Position numbers and translations under genes: made by a program
The notes under the pieces: model-generated
Told to the model about the DNA's origin: nothing
Databases searched by the model: none
The model's input: the letters and a program-made list of their open reading frames with translations, nothing else
Source of the DNA: Ascaris suum
Lineage: Eukaryota; Nematoda; Chromadorea; Rhabditida; Ascarididae
Assembly (NCBI GenBank): GCA_013433145.1
Contig: CM024168.1
Coordinates: forward strand, 13,880,868-13,944,867
Direction of reading: 5' to 3'
Length of the DNA stretch: 64,000 nucleotides
Shown: positions 16,183 to 30,400 of the stretch, in pieces
How the letters are laid out: every line of letters begins with the position of its first letter
How positions within the stretch are numbered: the stretch's first letter is position 1

Positions 16183-18589
16183 GCATTGTCAAAGATAATG
16201 TTGTCTATAATCCGGCTCGTATGTACTCGACGTTAGCAAGGGCTTAGTAGATTGTATTATCGTGCCGTTGGCCTGGCTCTTGAGCGTCGGTTATTTATTT
16301 GGTAGTAGTGGCATAAGCTCAGTTAAACTGTCTTTCTTTTAGCATTCGTGGTTTGCATTTATGAAGTACTGTAACTAACAAGCATACGTAAAGCCATCGG
16401 TGTATTCTGCAGTCGCAGGTGTCGTTTAGTATGTCTGCTTTATGGTGCTGTTAAAGGGTGGACCAAAAGTTATGATAGTGCATTGATGCGAGGGAGTGTT
16501 GGGAATAACTAAATTGTTTGCTTTTTTTAGGTTCTGATTGACAGTGCAGTTTGTTCGTTCTTTAATGACAAGAGCATTAAAGACAAAAAAGAGACATTAT
16601 TTCTGAATATTTTTGAGCATGGTATTGCCTCAGTACACGTAGAGTGCTCTGGAAATGTCAAGTAACTTAAAGATTATGATCGAAGTTACAGATCAATAAG
16701 TCTGACCTGTTTGATCAATTGGTGTTTTGTGTCAACGACTAATTACTAATAGTTTACTAGTAAACCAACGCAGTAACAGTAAAACTAATTTAACGAAAGT
16801 GTTCACCGTTATCCGTACCCGCAGGAATCTTGGATCGGCATGTGTCTGACTTTTAGTCCTCTATGGCCGAAGGCGTTTTTGCACGAAACAACAACGCTCT
16901 CTTTCAGGATGAGAATCTTTCCATCTTTAATTGTCCTTTTCAGTAATTCAATATTCACTTATTAGAGCGATTCCGGTCGATGTTTCTTAACCATAGGGAT
17001 TAATTCAGTTGCAGTTTCACTTGTATGTTCTCTTAATTTTTTTTATTCTATAGTGTCTGTTGGAGTTGCATTTGTATAGATTTTGTTATATTCTTTAACT
17101 TTAGAAGATATTGCTACTCACATGTGTGTTCGTTATGTTGAAACGTTATATTAGGTCAATTCATTGGCATTTGTTAGTAATTGGTAATATTACGCAACGC
17201 TGTTGATGATGATTACCAATAAAAAGGGGAATCGGATCACTGCTTGGAATCGACTTTTAGGTAATACCGGTAATCGGTTTGCTGTATAAGTTATTTGGAC
17301 TGTATTTTGGGAGAATATATGCGTGAAGTGGGGTGCGGAGCAATTTTTTAAATGATAATTCTTGGCGGACGATGTTTTATCGCTCAAGGGCAATCATGAT
17401 TCGTAGTAGCGATCTCACCGATCAGTAGCTACCGTTAGCGCTCAATACCGGATCTGCGGTGAAATGTAACCATGATAAAATAAGCAAGCGTGGCAATTAG
17501 TGGTCGATGGTGACTTCTCTGCCACGACGTCTAAGCTGCCGGCCACACGAATATTTCTACTTGTGTCTAAATGTGTGTGTGAGAAGACACTTCTCAAGTA
17601 CGTCTAGTTGTTATGTTTGTTAATGTCTAAATGAACCGCCTCAAGCCACTGAATTTTGTTTTGAAAATGAGATTATTTAACCGACAATTCAATTAATGAG
17701 TTCACTTCACTATCAGCTCATAATTACTAATACTAATAACAGTTTTAATAGTCGATAAGTTTGTTGATGAGGATAACCAGTCTCTAGGGTCCTTTCTCTC
17801 CCATTGTATTCTTATTTATATTTGATGTTTGCTCTCTTATGATCATTGTTAACATTCCATATATATCAGTAATGAATCTTTTTTTCACTGTGTGGAATAA
17901 ATAGTTGCAACCTAATAATGAGAGTTCCCGTAATTAGGTTTATAGAAAGCAGATGCCCGGAAATAAGAGTGGCATTATGTTAAAAGACATTATGCTAAAG
18001 AATGCCTTGTACCGATATGAACGTGTTTTTGGTGGTTTCATTTAAGATGCGCTTTTTCACATCAGAATAATGAACTGTGGGGGCGACTGCACATTTCATT
18101 TTCCCCTCAACTCATGTATCTCCGCTTTTACTCCCTAGCAATCTATTGAGGACTGCCAGCAACATTCGGACCACGATAAAAACGGCAATACATCTGGTTA
18201 GCTGTTTAGCAACTTTTCAATTTTTCGACCTTGTCAAAAATATTGCAGCTGAACGTTTATTGGATCGACGGTGTCATCCTATATCAATTCTCTTAGACTT
18301 ACTTATCTGGGGAAAAGTGTGTGGTACTTTCGTCAGTCGGCGACACTTCGAAAAGCCATATCCTGGAAAGCAAAGAAAAGAAACACGCAAGATGCTTCAT
18401 CATTCCGCACAGTACCCAAACGTACTGCAGGCCTATGATTTATTGTATATCGGGAGTATCAAATGCTCTATGTTTATTGTATGGCATTCATCTTTGTAAG
18501 AAGAACCACGATTCATTCACCTAATTATCCTCTGCCTTTGATTGGTTCACTCTAGTTCCTTATAATATTGCAATAAAAGTTTTCAGTTC
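16183..18589. other. Intergenic region downstream of the LACT gene
   Basis: About 2.4 kb of AT-rich sequence. I see no convincing exon. No AATAAA close to the LACT stop was found; the first clear one is near 17218, about 1 kb downstream, so a variant signal is probably used. A 140-codon open frame at 18077-18499 has no recognised domain. Confidence 0.45.
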
Positions 18590-19560
18590 CGTTCAGTCAA
18601 TATATATAGGCGAAGTTTTTTTCAAGTCAGAATTGGAGACAGCTAATTCGCTGCACGCGCAGTCCCTAATGATGTACCACAGGGAAGGCCTTGGGTCCTA
18701 TTTTGTTTCTCATATGCATTGACGATGTTTCCGATAACATTCTAAGCACTATCAATCTCTTTGCAGATGACCTAAAAATTTATCGTCCATTGCATGGTCC
18801 TGCCTATGACTTCCATACTCAGTAAAAAGACCTTGATGCATTCGCCAAATGGTTGAAATTATGGCAGTCAAATACTAACCATGTGCTTTAATATCAACTT
18901 CCTACATGAATGCTCTTTCAGCGTGGCAAGCGAGGTTCGCTCGTCTACCGAGAGCGTTGCTGACCTGGATGATGCAATCGACCATGAACCTTACCACAGA
19001 CTGTATTATTCCATTGTTGCTGGAAACTCATCGAAAACTGCAATCTATATTTTCCGCTTCTTTTAATAAAAATGCAGATGAGCGCCATCGAAGACCTTTT
19101 TTATTTAGTGCCGATATATTTTGGAACAATGTGTTCCTGCATGATCTCTTCCCAATATCGCACTCTTAGATAATATCCAGGAACGCTTCAACTGTATTGT
19201 TTTTCACGCAGTCTACCGAGGGCCGTATCAGTCAAATCGCACCACTAGCTTGAAAATTTCAACGTGGAATCAGTGGTGTTTCGACTGCATCTAAAATTGC
19301 GCGCTACTTTTCCGCCATTCGCTTCTCTGTAGTCGACGTTAGCATCAGTTTCACCTTGCCAAGGATATTGCTCCATAAGCAGTGCTCCGTATAGTTTGCA
19401 GTGCTGTGATGGAATTTGTTTCCTGTCGATGCACTCCGCTTCTCACATTGCGTCTGAATTATTTCCATCAAGATGCTATTTCCGCCGTTAGTTTTTGAAC
19501 GTCTGCGCACACGGACTATTGCTTTGCGGAGATTTTCCACTTTCGCGCTGTTCTTGTTCA
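18590..19560 (+). mobile_element. Degenerate non-LTR retrotransposon (LINE) fragment, reverse transcriptase to 3' end
   Basis: Broken frames together spell the C-terminal half of a LINE reverse transcriptase of the jockey/CR1-like kind. Visible in order are AVPNDVPQG (GVPQGS-type motif, about 18660), then after a frameshift LGPILFLICIDDV, then NLFADDLKIY (the catalytic YADD-type box, about 18760-18785, here FADD), a stop, then KDLDAFAKWLKLWQ. After another shift come SSTESVADLDDAID and SIVAGNSSKTAIYIFRFF, matching the usual thumb-region pattern. Weak similarity to the 3' end continues past 19300. Several stops and frameshifts make it a fossil. No 5' end, ORF1 or target-site duplication was recognised. 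Confidence 0.75.
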
Positions 19561-22541
19561 TATATTTGCGAACGTTTTTTCCTACTCTGAAGTGTTGAAA
19601 TAAAAATAAAAATTAAATATTTTCTATGTTAGTGGCATTCTCATAACAATCAATAATCTTCGTCATCTGGGTGTCACCTCGAATAATTCTTAGCAAATGA
19701 TTATGGGCACACATACATACGGATTTCCCTCGTCGCCCATCTACAATAGAACTACAGTGACACGAATTTCGAGATTTATAATAAATAATATGCAATCAGG
19801 TAATCAGCAATCACAAGAAAGAAGCGGAAATTTCAGAAAATGTCGAAAAAGTTTTCAAAAAAAAGAAGATCTCAATGAGAAAAAATTTCTCCCTATGGCG
19901 CATTTTGCACCATCGAGAACCATTGCTCTAGATATATCGACCGAATTTCAGTTCGTTTTCCGGAAGTTTGCGATTTTCGAATTCGAATTTCGGTCACAGA
20001 TTACCGGCGGAAAAGTGGCTTTCAGAAAATGCTGACAATTTGTGACAAAATTTACATAATAATGTATAAAAACTTTTCCAAAGTGAAAGTGAGTCCATTT
20101 CACAAGTAATTTTCTTCTTCTGCAGCATTGCTTATTTGTTTATGAACAGAGGGTGCACTTTGTCATTGACTTCACCTGAACACATATTCTTCTACCAAAA
20201 CCAACGCTGAACTTCTCTTAATTCATCCTCAAACTGGAAATAATCTTTATCTCTCAGCATCCGTTAGTAGAGATGAGTTGAGCTTTGAAGAAGTCAGACA
20301 ATCGGCAGTAAACTTGTGGCACTATTCTGATGAGACTGGCACTGCCATAGGCCGTAATTAAATTCACTTTCTGAGGAAAGACTCAGTATAAACAAAGTTA
20401 TCATCGTGAACTATGTCCAAAACTTGACGATAAAATGCATTTACGTCATGATCTTTTTGAGAGCTATTGGCTACATTCCGGAATAGTATGTCTCTTGTAC
20501 TGGAATTTAAAATATTATGTCCTTTACTTGTATGTCAAGTAATTTTAAAGTACATCTTATCCTCGTATCACTAGTGATAACATCCACATCGACTGATCAA
20601 GGCACTTGCTTATCAGCTGAAAAAGTTTTTCAACCGACAAAACTTTATGATAAGGCATAGCCCGATAATTTCTGTCTTTAGATAGAATGCTGTGATATTT
20701 TTGCAAAGGAACTTATTTCTATCATTCAAACAGAAATAAATATGGCTTGTGTTTCGTTTTACATTCGCTCGGAAATGTGACATTCTCCATGTGTTTTTTT
20801 CTATCGGCACTCATCGTCGTTTTATGGGACAACCAGTTCGCTTTTGTTGACTGAGAAAATTTGCTCTTTGCGTTCAGATTTTAAGAAAAGAAAAGTGTCT
20901 TACATTGGATGATAGGCGATCAGGCTTACAACCTGAAAGATAATCATCCTTTTACAGCGACGCTCAGCTCTAATGTTTTTCATTTTGCGCGCATACAAAT
21001 AAAAATACAAGTGTTCTTCTCAGTACTAAATAAATTTTAAATTTCAGACAATTATTTCATAGATATGAGCATTTATTTTATTGTCTCTCTAACAGTTGCA
21101 TCGTTGCTTTCTTCAGTATGCCGTCTAGACAAGGCAATATACACTTTTATAATAATTAAAAAAAGAATTAAAAGGAAATGATGAAAGAAGCATAAAGTTT
21201 GTTTCACCCTCTTCACCTATCTAAAGGCTGTTGAGGTTGAAATTTACTGAGTTCAGGAAAACGGCATCCAGTTTAAAATACTCTCTTAAGTGCAACTTTG
21301 TTTTTCAAGTTGTCAATCGCTCTCCAACGTGAAATATTGCTGGCAGAATGATGCATTATACCATCCATTGTTTCCGGCCATCGCAAGTTGTGCATCACAG
21401 TATAACTGCACATGCTTATATGAATGTTCTCGCTGCACCTCTGTATTTCGCTTGCGTCTCGCTGAGTGTATGTTTGGGCACCCCGCTAATAGGCTTCATC
21501 AAAAGGGTGCCCAACCATTCTGAGCTGCTGGAATTCCGTTGATACATACCCTACTGGATTCTTTTGGCCTCATAAACTCCGATATAGATAACCTTAACAG
21601 GAACATTGTAAAAGTCATATAGCAAACCACGCGCAAGGTTCGTCGCACCTAGTAGTTTACGTGCATGGAGCACATAGAAATAAGCAGGCACTAGAAATGA
21701 AATATATGCGCCAAAAATACCAATGTGCTGTTACAGTTAGAAGCAAGTAATGTATATTTGCGGCAATTTATGACGGCTTCTTCCATTATTCAGCAGTCTT
21801 TCATCAGAACATTGCCAACATGTAGCTTTTTTTGAAGAAACCCACAGACGTGGTATTTGCCTAGAGTTGTTGCAGGTGAGGGTTACCGGCTGGAACTGCT
21901 CGTAATTGTACTTTTTACGCTCCATGACGGTCCTCGTATATGTTTGTCAGTTATATAAGTAAACAATGCACCTAGTTTCTATAAATCTTTACTGTTCCAC
22001 TTTTCTTAGTTCTCAAATTCAAAACAGTTCAGTTAGATGAGATAAGATGGACAGTTATTTATTGTATATATAAGCGGCAATGAAACTGAAGTGACTAATG
22101 ATTTTGAAAGGAAAAGGCACAACGCGTGAAAATTTCAATTTATTGGATTTTAAATGTTTTTTTTTTCTAGAATCACTTCATTTATTTTAAAACAGGTTTG
22201 CTCACATAAAGCGATGTGCGTTTGATAACATAAAAACTATCGAATTACCTTTTTTCCAGCAGTAAAACGCATGCTTTTCATGCATAGAGCACGTGAAAAT
22301 ATGCTTTTATGTGTGTAAGAGAGGTGGATGGTGTTACCTGGACGAAAGGAAAGTATTATGAGTGATTATGGAACTCGCCTTCGTTCTTTGCCCTAGCGCC
22401 CTCCTCTGCGATGAATGGAAAACTTTTCGACCTCGCTTGAGTCTCTCATAAAACTCTTTCCCCCAAAAGTACCAAATTTTTATACCCGGTTACTGAAAAG
22501 TAATTTTTCTGCTAGACTTGTCACACTGTTTGCTTTATTCG

Positions 22542-22851
22542 TTAACGCTCTTTGAAGTGATTATTATGTTGCATTTTGTTCTGTAAAGTGTTCAACACAG
22601 AGTACAGAGTATTTACTTCTGCGACAGCCATCTCCCTTAAAATCCTAAAATCGATTTTCAAATTTTCATATTGAAAGACTAACTCCCCGAATGGCTCTCC
22701 TTTCCTTTCAAAAATCCTCCGCAAAAATTCGTTTTGTTTCACCCAACTGAAATGTTTTATGGCATCAGTATACGTCGTCAAAATTTTAGGCGCAAGGGTA
22801 ATTGCTGTCTCAGTCAAACCCTTTGAATAATTTGTGAAGTTTCTACTTTCA
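22542..22851 (-). CDS. Orphan coding-like exon, function unknown
   Basis: On the minus strand an acceptor (aaaccag) at about 22852 opens a frame of about 102 codons ending in TAA at 22542-22544. It reads like protein rather than chance: mixed amphipathic composition with segments such as NFTNYSKGLTETAITLAPK, FSWVKQNEFLRRIFERKGE and LREMAVAEVNTLYSVLNTLQ. No upstream exon was found and no domain was recognised. It could be the last exon of an unassembled gene, a pseudogene or part of a mobile element. Confidence is limited because only one exon is visible. Confidence 0.35.
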
Positions 22852-25227
22852 CTGGTTTAATTAAGACTATTGCTGCATTTATACTTCGAATACGGTGAAC
22901 AGTGCGTATCATGCTCGTTATATATCAGACAATTGATGCGCTTCATTTCAAGTGTTGAAAATCACAGAAATGATGCAATTACCGGAAATGAAATCGAGCG
23001 CTGAAAACAGCATTCGGTCATATTTACGTCATAATGTAGACGGCGTCCTTAATTATTTTTCGTGGAAGATTTTGTGCAAAGAAAACGAACCAATCATTTT
23101 CTTGATGAAGTGAGAAAAATTTTCCAAAAAATGGCTTTTTTTCTTAATAAGTAACGAGAAATTTCCAAAATAATCTCACATTTACAATAAAGACGCCTTT
23201 AATTTATTACGATTGTCGTTTATATTCAATAGACCGTCGCCTTGTTATATGTTTATTGAAAAGATGGAAGCGTTAAGTATTCGGCGACAACTTTGATATT
23301 TTCAATTGTCGCCTTTGCTCAAAATTTTACCTCCAGAATGCGACATTGAATCTCGAAAAGAGTCCAATTATTGGTTACAAATAGAGAAGCAAATTACATC
23401 CGATATCAATAGGTTGTTTTCGCAATGCAATAATGAATCATTTATAGAGGCATTTTATATTTTTTGACAAGAAACGATATTGTTAAATTAACGTGTGCCT
23501 GTCTGCCGACATGTCGGCTTCTTAACAAATCGCTTGAGACATTTCATATCCTGATCGATATGCTAAACATTGACCAATGAAGTTAACAAGAAGAATTTAG
23601 CCAGCCGGCATAGCTGTTTTGTAACATTTGCGATTCCTTCCTAAATTGAGAATCGCCGTTCTGATACATGCTTACAGCAGTTCTTTGTGCGTTTAATTGA
23701 GTTAAATCAGATTAAAATTTTCAGCTAGATAATCAAGCAGATACCAGACACTTATTAAAAAACAACACCCATTAATTATATTTTCCACCTAGGAAAAAGC
23801 CACATTCTTTTGCGGCTTTTTGGATATTGTGTTGCTTCATAAGCGATATTTCTTCTGTTTTTTTTTTTTAGTTTCATCCTCCGCTGGCTCATTCCTTCTC
23901 ATAAACATGCAACATTCATGAGGTTTGACACACAAAAGTCTGAATGTTGACAAAAGAGGTGCAGCGATGAAGCGTGCTTGTAAATTTCACATTACATAAT
24001 GTAGTTGTCGAATGAGCAAATTTGTTCGGCGAATTAGCATGCCCTCCAAATTGTCAAATTTTTCGAAACATAGGAAAAATTCAGATGATTTTTCTTACTG
24101 AAATAAGTTTAAAACTTCACATCAACAGTGAACTGCATCTCTCTTGAGAGCGATTTTAAGAGTCGTTGTGAACCCACATTGCGATCCCAATTATATCCTC
24201 CACGAAGAAGCGAAGATAGGACAAATACGGACCGGTGAAATATATTGATGAAAATGCAGAAAAAAAATTTCATAGACATGACATTGATTTTCTCGCTGGA
24301 AACACCTGTTTACAGTTATGCTAATTGCAAATTACCTGCATCTCTAGATTAGCACTCTTTTTCATTTTAAAACACTTTCGTTTTATCATTGTGATCAAAT
24401 GCATCACCTAATTGAATATATGAGCAGATCAAGTGATTTGTTAGGGTCACTCCGAAAAGAGTAAAGAGTGATCGTTTCGCTGTTTAACGGAAATATGCGA
24501 TACGTGATGGTCAAAAATGCATTTTTGTCACCGTACACACAAAAATTCAAAAATTGTTGCTATGTGTTTGCTTATTATTAACATTGCTTAACAACTCGGC
24601 AAGCACACAGACTCAAAGATAACGCTGTGTTAATTTTGTTTGATGCGAAATTTCTTAATTCGCTCACTTTGTTTTTAAATGACCATTCCATAGTCGCATA
24701 TGTTATATCGAGTGTAATTTTACGACTGTAAGCGCCGAAGCTTTCATAGATTGAAAGGATTTATCAAAGGAAACGGATGGAAACGTTGACGAAGCTTTAA
24801 ACAAAAAGCTGCATAATTTAAAGCAATTCGAATACTTTAAAATACATATTTCAAATAGTCTTCCTTTTTCACTGAAACCCTTGAAATGTGGTGGACTATG
24901 GATCCCACGGAGGAGTTATTTGGTATGTTTATCGTGAACCATTCATAGTTACCTCAAATGTTGTCGTCGTACTCTGAGCATATGGGACCGTTCATTCCCT
25001 TCAAAATACTTTCATGAGAGTGTTTCATATAGCGAAAATTCTGTCTACTCTGATTTGTAGTCCACGTTTTGCTCGAAAAGAGAAATAAATTGAGGGATAG
25101 AGTCATCAAAGCATACATATAGAAATGCCTCATTGATCCTCAGGCATTTTTAATGAAACACTGTCTTCAAGTAGCCACTCGTCATATAATTTTTTAGTGT
25201 AATTTTCAACGACCATTTTGTTGTAGT

Positions 25228-25462
25228 TCTCGCATTATCTACTCTTATTGTTATTCTGCCTTTAATTTCATCGCTGTCCTCGTTCCTATTCTTATTTTCG
25301 TCTGGTCATTCATTGTTTCTCTTATTCTTATTTCAATTCTCACTCGCATTCCTATCCTTGTTTTCATTTCTGCTCTTATCTTCCTTTTTACTTGTATTCC
25401 TACTTTCAGTCTCGTTCATATTTTTCCTATTCTTGTTTTTACTCTTATTTCCGCTTTTATTT
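25228..25462. repeat. Degenerate hexanucleotide pyrimidine-rich tract
   Basis: For about 235 bases the plus strand can be cut into six-base words close to ATTCTT, CTTATT, ATTCCT or ATTTTC. A decayed hexamer satellite is the simplest explanation. No open frame of interest runs through it. Confidence 0.65.
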
Positions 25463-27420
25463 AAGTGAATCTTTGCTAAAAATAGGAATGCATTTTTGCA
25501 ATGAGCACACATGACGTAAGGAGTTGATTCATTTGATCGAAGTGAGAAGGAGGGGGTAGATGGTTACTATGAAGAGGGCAGTGAAAATGACTCCCTTTTA
25601 GGTAGTAATAGACGCACTTTGTATCAGCTTCGATCTGTAAATCCCAGAAAGCAAAGCCTTTCTATTAAAAAATGAGATTAGTTCTTTGTCTCTCCAAACT
25701 TCATTTCGCTCATTTTGTGTAGTGTGAATGGATGTGCTGAACAAGGGGAGAGACAGTATCAAATAGCGGACAATACTGAACATTTTATGCCAGTGGAACA
25801 GATGCGCTGGTGTTTTGATGAGTAGTCTGACACCCTATCCACTGCCCCATTTGACCACATGAGATGCAGTCAGACTTCGCACCTGACATCACGCAAGCGA
25901 TGGTAGCAAATCCGAACCTGATCTATCGATCGATGGGTCGATCGATCAAATTAAAAAAATGTTCCCATTTCTTTCAGCTGGAACAAATCGTTCCTAAGGT
26001 TCTATCTTGAAAATCGAAAACACCTTTCCCTTACTCGAATGCACGGCTCTCAAAATTGCGCGGCCTTAGAAACGGTCAAAGGTCATGCGATTAATTTTGG
26101 AGATACAAGTCCACAAATATCTCCTCGCTGAGCCGTAGCTTTTGTCATACTTTTAACAACTGACGTTGATGCAAATAGGTGGTGAAAATTTATGTTTCTA
26201 AAAGGTATTTTATGCTTTAAGGAAATTAAGTCTATAAAAGTGCAGAACAGTGAAACTATGACTGTGCGTATGCATGTATTCTGTCTATCAACTCGGTGTT
26301 TTCAACAAGAAAACCATCTTAATTGAGCTAGCAAACTTTATACTATAAAATAGCGTCTCCCTCAACGATATTTTAAACTCCGATATGTAAGCTGGAGGCA
26401 TTTTAAACAAAAATTAGCGTACGTTCCACATCGGTCGTGTTTCACTTTACATTAGTGAGATCATAGAAAAAGTGAATCTCACGTGGAAAATCTATACGAG
26501 TGATCGGATCGTTTAAAATATGAGGGGATTATTCTGCACATGCTACTTTTGCTTGAAAAGTTGTTTGAAAAGCGCCTATTGTGCCGGTTTCTCCGAGACT
26601 TCTTTAACTGAAAAATTAATAAAGTGAAATGATTAGATTTGTATCATCCGGTGTCATGATTATTGTGCAACTGTGATTTGGGATTGGCATTACGACATCA
26701 AATGGTTTCATTTGTGAGTATAGGAGAGAATACTGGGGAAACAATTGTGAATGCAAATTCTGCAACAAGAGGAAAAATAAAATGCACTTGCCACATGAAA
26801 GAACTAGTTTAACGAATCATCAATAAATAACATTCACACTCACTGTGCGCAAGAGTGCATTTGTGTTTGAACGGATTCGACAGTTATCACCAGTCTTCTG
26901 CAAAAGTTCATTTCTTGTGATGTGGCTGGTTTATAATGGAATCGTGTTTGATAGTACATGGAGTTCTTTGATATCTTTTAATTACTCATAAAATCATGAT
27001 TCTTATATAAAAATGTTAACATTATTGTTGATATTATTTTTATCTCGCAGCAAAATCGCACGTACATACCGAAATATTCACGTTCCGATTACGCTTCAAT
27101 TGCGTTCGAATTTACATTCAAGCTGGACCTTGATGATAGTGGAGGCCATCATACTGTGTATGTATTGCTTACCAAAATTTGTAACTTCAGATTCAACAGA
27201 TTTGGGGTAAAGCTGTTTGATAGACTGGCAGATAGACATACACATAAACACGACGTCATAAATATACGCTTTGGAAATGTGTACTTACTAGAAGAAATGA
27301 AATCAGTTTGATATTAATTTAATTAGGAAAGTTTGCTGATAAATGCTGCAAAAAATGAGCAGTTCAACGTTGAAGATGCTTCCATATTCATTACAATAGA
27401 GTTGCCAATTTGCACTAAAT

Positions 27421-27427
27421 ATTTCAG
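27421..27427 (+). other. Putative spliced-leader acceptor of the UGT gene
   Basis: The canonical nematode acceptor atttcag lies directly against the ATG at 27428, leaving no 5' leader. Since the following peptide is a good signal sequence, this is probably a trans-splice site rather than an internal cis junction. Confidence 0.5.
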
Positions 27428-30400
27428 ATGGATGTGTTAGGGCTCTGTGCGTTTTCGTTGTTCATTGCCAGTGTGGGTGCTTCCGAGATATTGGTAGGAG
27501 TGATGACACAGGGCAAAAGCCATACTGGCTCATTTATGCCACTTCTTGAAGAGCTCAAAGGACAAGGTATGCATCAGTGGACCATTAACACATGTTAGAC
27601 TTAACAAAAGTTCCCTTTCAGTGACTCAATTTTTGCGATAAACAATGCACATCCCGTTTATTAAAGTTTTCAATATCTCTCGCTTTCGTACACTTTCGTT
27701 ACGAACATTTCAGCATAGTTCCCCTTTTGTTTCATTTTTCTCTCTATTTAATCAGGTGATGTATTTATAATACAGCTATCTTCGTGGAAAAAATTGCAGA
27801 ATATAATGAATACAGTCAAAATCTAATAATGCTTCCGCTAGGAGGAAAGGGAAGGAGGCGAGAGACAGGTGAAATTCCAGGCTTGGAATAACAGACTGTC
27901 TTCTGAGTGTCGTTATCGAGCAGGTCGAATTATATTTCGTTTTGATAAATTCCAATCCGATAAAAGATTTAATCAGTAATTTAATCGAAAGATCTTTGAA
28001 GTAGTTGTCGTTTCAGGTCATAATGTTACGCTATTTATGGATTCTTATGCGAACATATCATTCGGAAATAGAGTCAACGAATGGTTCATAAAAATTACAG
28101 GTATGGCAACGGAAGATTTTATTTATTGCTGGAGAATGAGAAAGAAGAGTGGCACTCACTGCTAAGAAAGGGATGCGTTATTGTAGCACATTCGCTTGTT
28201 ATATGCCTTAAGCGGCATTCGTCAAATATACCCTTAATAGATTCAACCACTGTGGCGTGATCATTGAGCACTTAGCTGGTTGATATTCTCATTCACATCC
28301 AAAATTGTAAAAAATCACGGCAATTTTTCTACCGATATGTTGATTGCTATAGTGAGGACCGATAAAGTTTGATGATGATCTGAAAAAAGCAGTTCACCTC
28401 TTTTCGAGATCGATATTTTCTCATTGCAATCTCACTGCAGTTTCTCATTGACTTTGTGGATGTTGAACGATGAGAAGCAACAAAAGAAAAGTGCTCAATT
28501 GCATTATAAAAGCCTTACAGCTGAAAAAATTCTAAAAAGCGAGAGGAAATTTCCGAAGGAAAGCCATTTTACCTCTCATTATAATTTCGGCATGAAGGCG
28601 ATCGATAATCGCATGCCACAGTAGTGCGCATTCGTAAAAAGTCTCATTGCAAGAATTTCTCATTCGTACTTCTTATTTTGTTTAAGGCCATCGGAATCCT
28701 ATGGAGGAACCAGGACGTGCAGCTGGCTTGTGGAAGGATAGGTTCACATTCGTATCACAGATATGTTTTTTATTGCACTATTATTGTACTGCAATTATCC
28801 CGCCTTATCTTAATTATCATAAACTGGTTACAAGTCAGTCATACTGCTGTCGTGTGATCGAGAGGAGGCGAGACGAAACGTAGTGAAATTTACGAAAGCA
28901 AAAGAACTTGGTAATTGTACACGCTGGGGTGCGAAAACCACCGATATCACTGAGTATATGGGCACCATGGCTGACGGGTTTAAGATACGCAGCTACAGAA
29001 GTAGAGAAACAGCGAAATATGATGGAGCAGAGAAGAACAGATATCACTGAGGTCGATTTATGCAAAAGTGAGTAGCAGCGCGGTCGTTCATCAAACAACA
29101 TCCAATTGGCAAATACAGTTCTTTCATCTTATGAGGTTTCATAATTGTTTTTCTCCTTGCTTTTTTCCATCTTGCATCTTGCTTTTATCATATTCAACTT
29201 TTTCACCGTCACTGTTGTTTTACAGTGCATATTTACGTTCACTGGACGAATATTTAGCATACGATCAACTGCCTTGTAGGGCATTAATTGTTTTTGTTTA
29301 ACATAATATCACCTATTCATTGACGCTAATTCTGAATTCGTTTAATTAAACACCAAAATATTCCTGTTACGATCTGAATTGTGTTTCATAGATTAATGAC
29401 TGCTAAGTACAACTTTTCTTTGAGGAGATTCTGCATTAAAAAGATGAATACCGACCATAGAACAACTCGTTTGTGTTATGTGATATCGATGTTTTTTTAT
29501 AGGAAGCCCTATATTTCGGAGCGGTGTTTTTTAAATGATGTTCTAATTTTAAAAAATACAATTTATTCAACAAAAATTAGCAGTGTTCAGTGTTTCACTG
29601 AGTGACCAATCGTTGACGATCTTTCTAATCAGTGATAATATTCAATAATAATTCACTTAATCGATGTGGTCATTATTTGACTGAATTCATCTTTCAGACG
29701 GCTCCTTTCTATCTTGGCTCACAGAGTTGTGAACATGTTTTGGAGGATCATCGCGATGAGTTCAATCGTTTAGTAAACTACCGATGGGATCTCATTCTAA
29801 CTGATTCACTCTTCGCTGTTTGCTCATATGGAATAGCAGAACTCTCCAAAGCACATCATGTTATTGTGCATTCAACCGATGTCGAGAGTGCAGCTGGCAC
29901 TGCTAAAGGACTTGCAAGGTAACTGCATTTTATGCAAATTTCTGCAAATTGATTACCGGTTGGCTTATTCGATGGTTGATATGAGAGAGAATAATCTGCA
30001 CATAAGAGGTGAAGGTATGCTTTTACCTCGATAGGAAATTTGCTATCAAAGTGATTCGTCAATATGCATGCGCATACACAGTCACACATACACACAGCGG
30101 CGTGCGTTATTCCGGCCAGATAAAATAAGTTTCTCCTATCACATCCCTTTTTCCAAACAGATCGGAAAAAGCGATTTTAGAGTTTATGCGTTATAAATGC
30201 TTCAAAAAGACACAGTACTGCTTCGAATAAAACCCCGTAAGTAAATGCCTTCCATCTCTCAAATGAACTCCTCATTCCCCGCTAAGCTTTTCTGAACCTT
30301 ACAGGTGTGTTGTTTTACAAGCATACCGTTCTGCGTTTACGTGTGCTTCGTGTACCTGCTCGTTTGTGCTTAAACGTGGAAATAACGTAGTAGCATGTAT

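Larger units (their letters stand above)
19561..27427. other. Gene-poor intergenic region
   Basis: About 7.9 kb between the LINE remnant and the UGT gene. Apart from the coding-like minus-strand exon at 22542-22851 and the pyrimidine hexamer tract at 25228-25462, I see no supported gene. Short open frames here, including a cysteine-rich one at 21290-21523, lack family resemblance and splice support. A GATC/CGAT-rich palindromic patch lies near 25920-25950. Confidence 0.5.

Noticed and set aside
21290..21523. Cysteine-rich open frame of 77 codons
   Set aside because: Lacks a clear ATG in a good context, has no regular cysteine spacing of a known family and an overlapping frame is also open.
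28687..28741. Shorter form of UGT exon 3 ending at the donor GATAG|gttcac
   Set aside because: It would leave phase 2 while exon 4 needs phase 0. Extension to 28826 restores phase.
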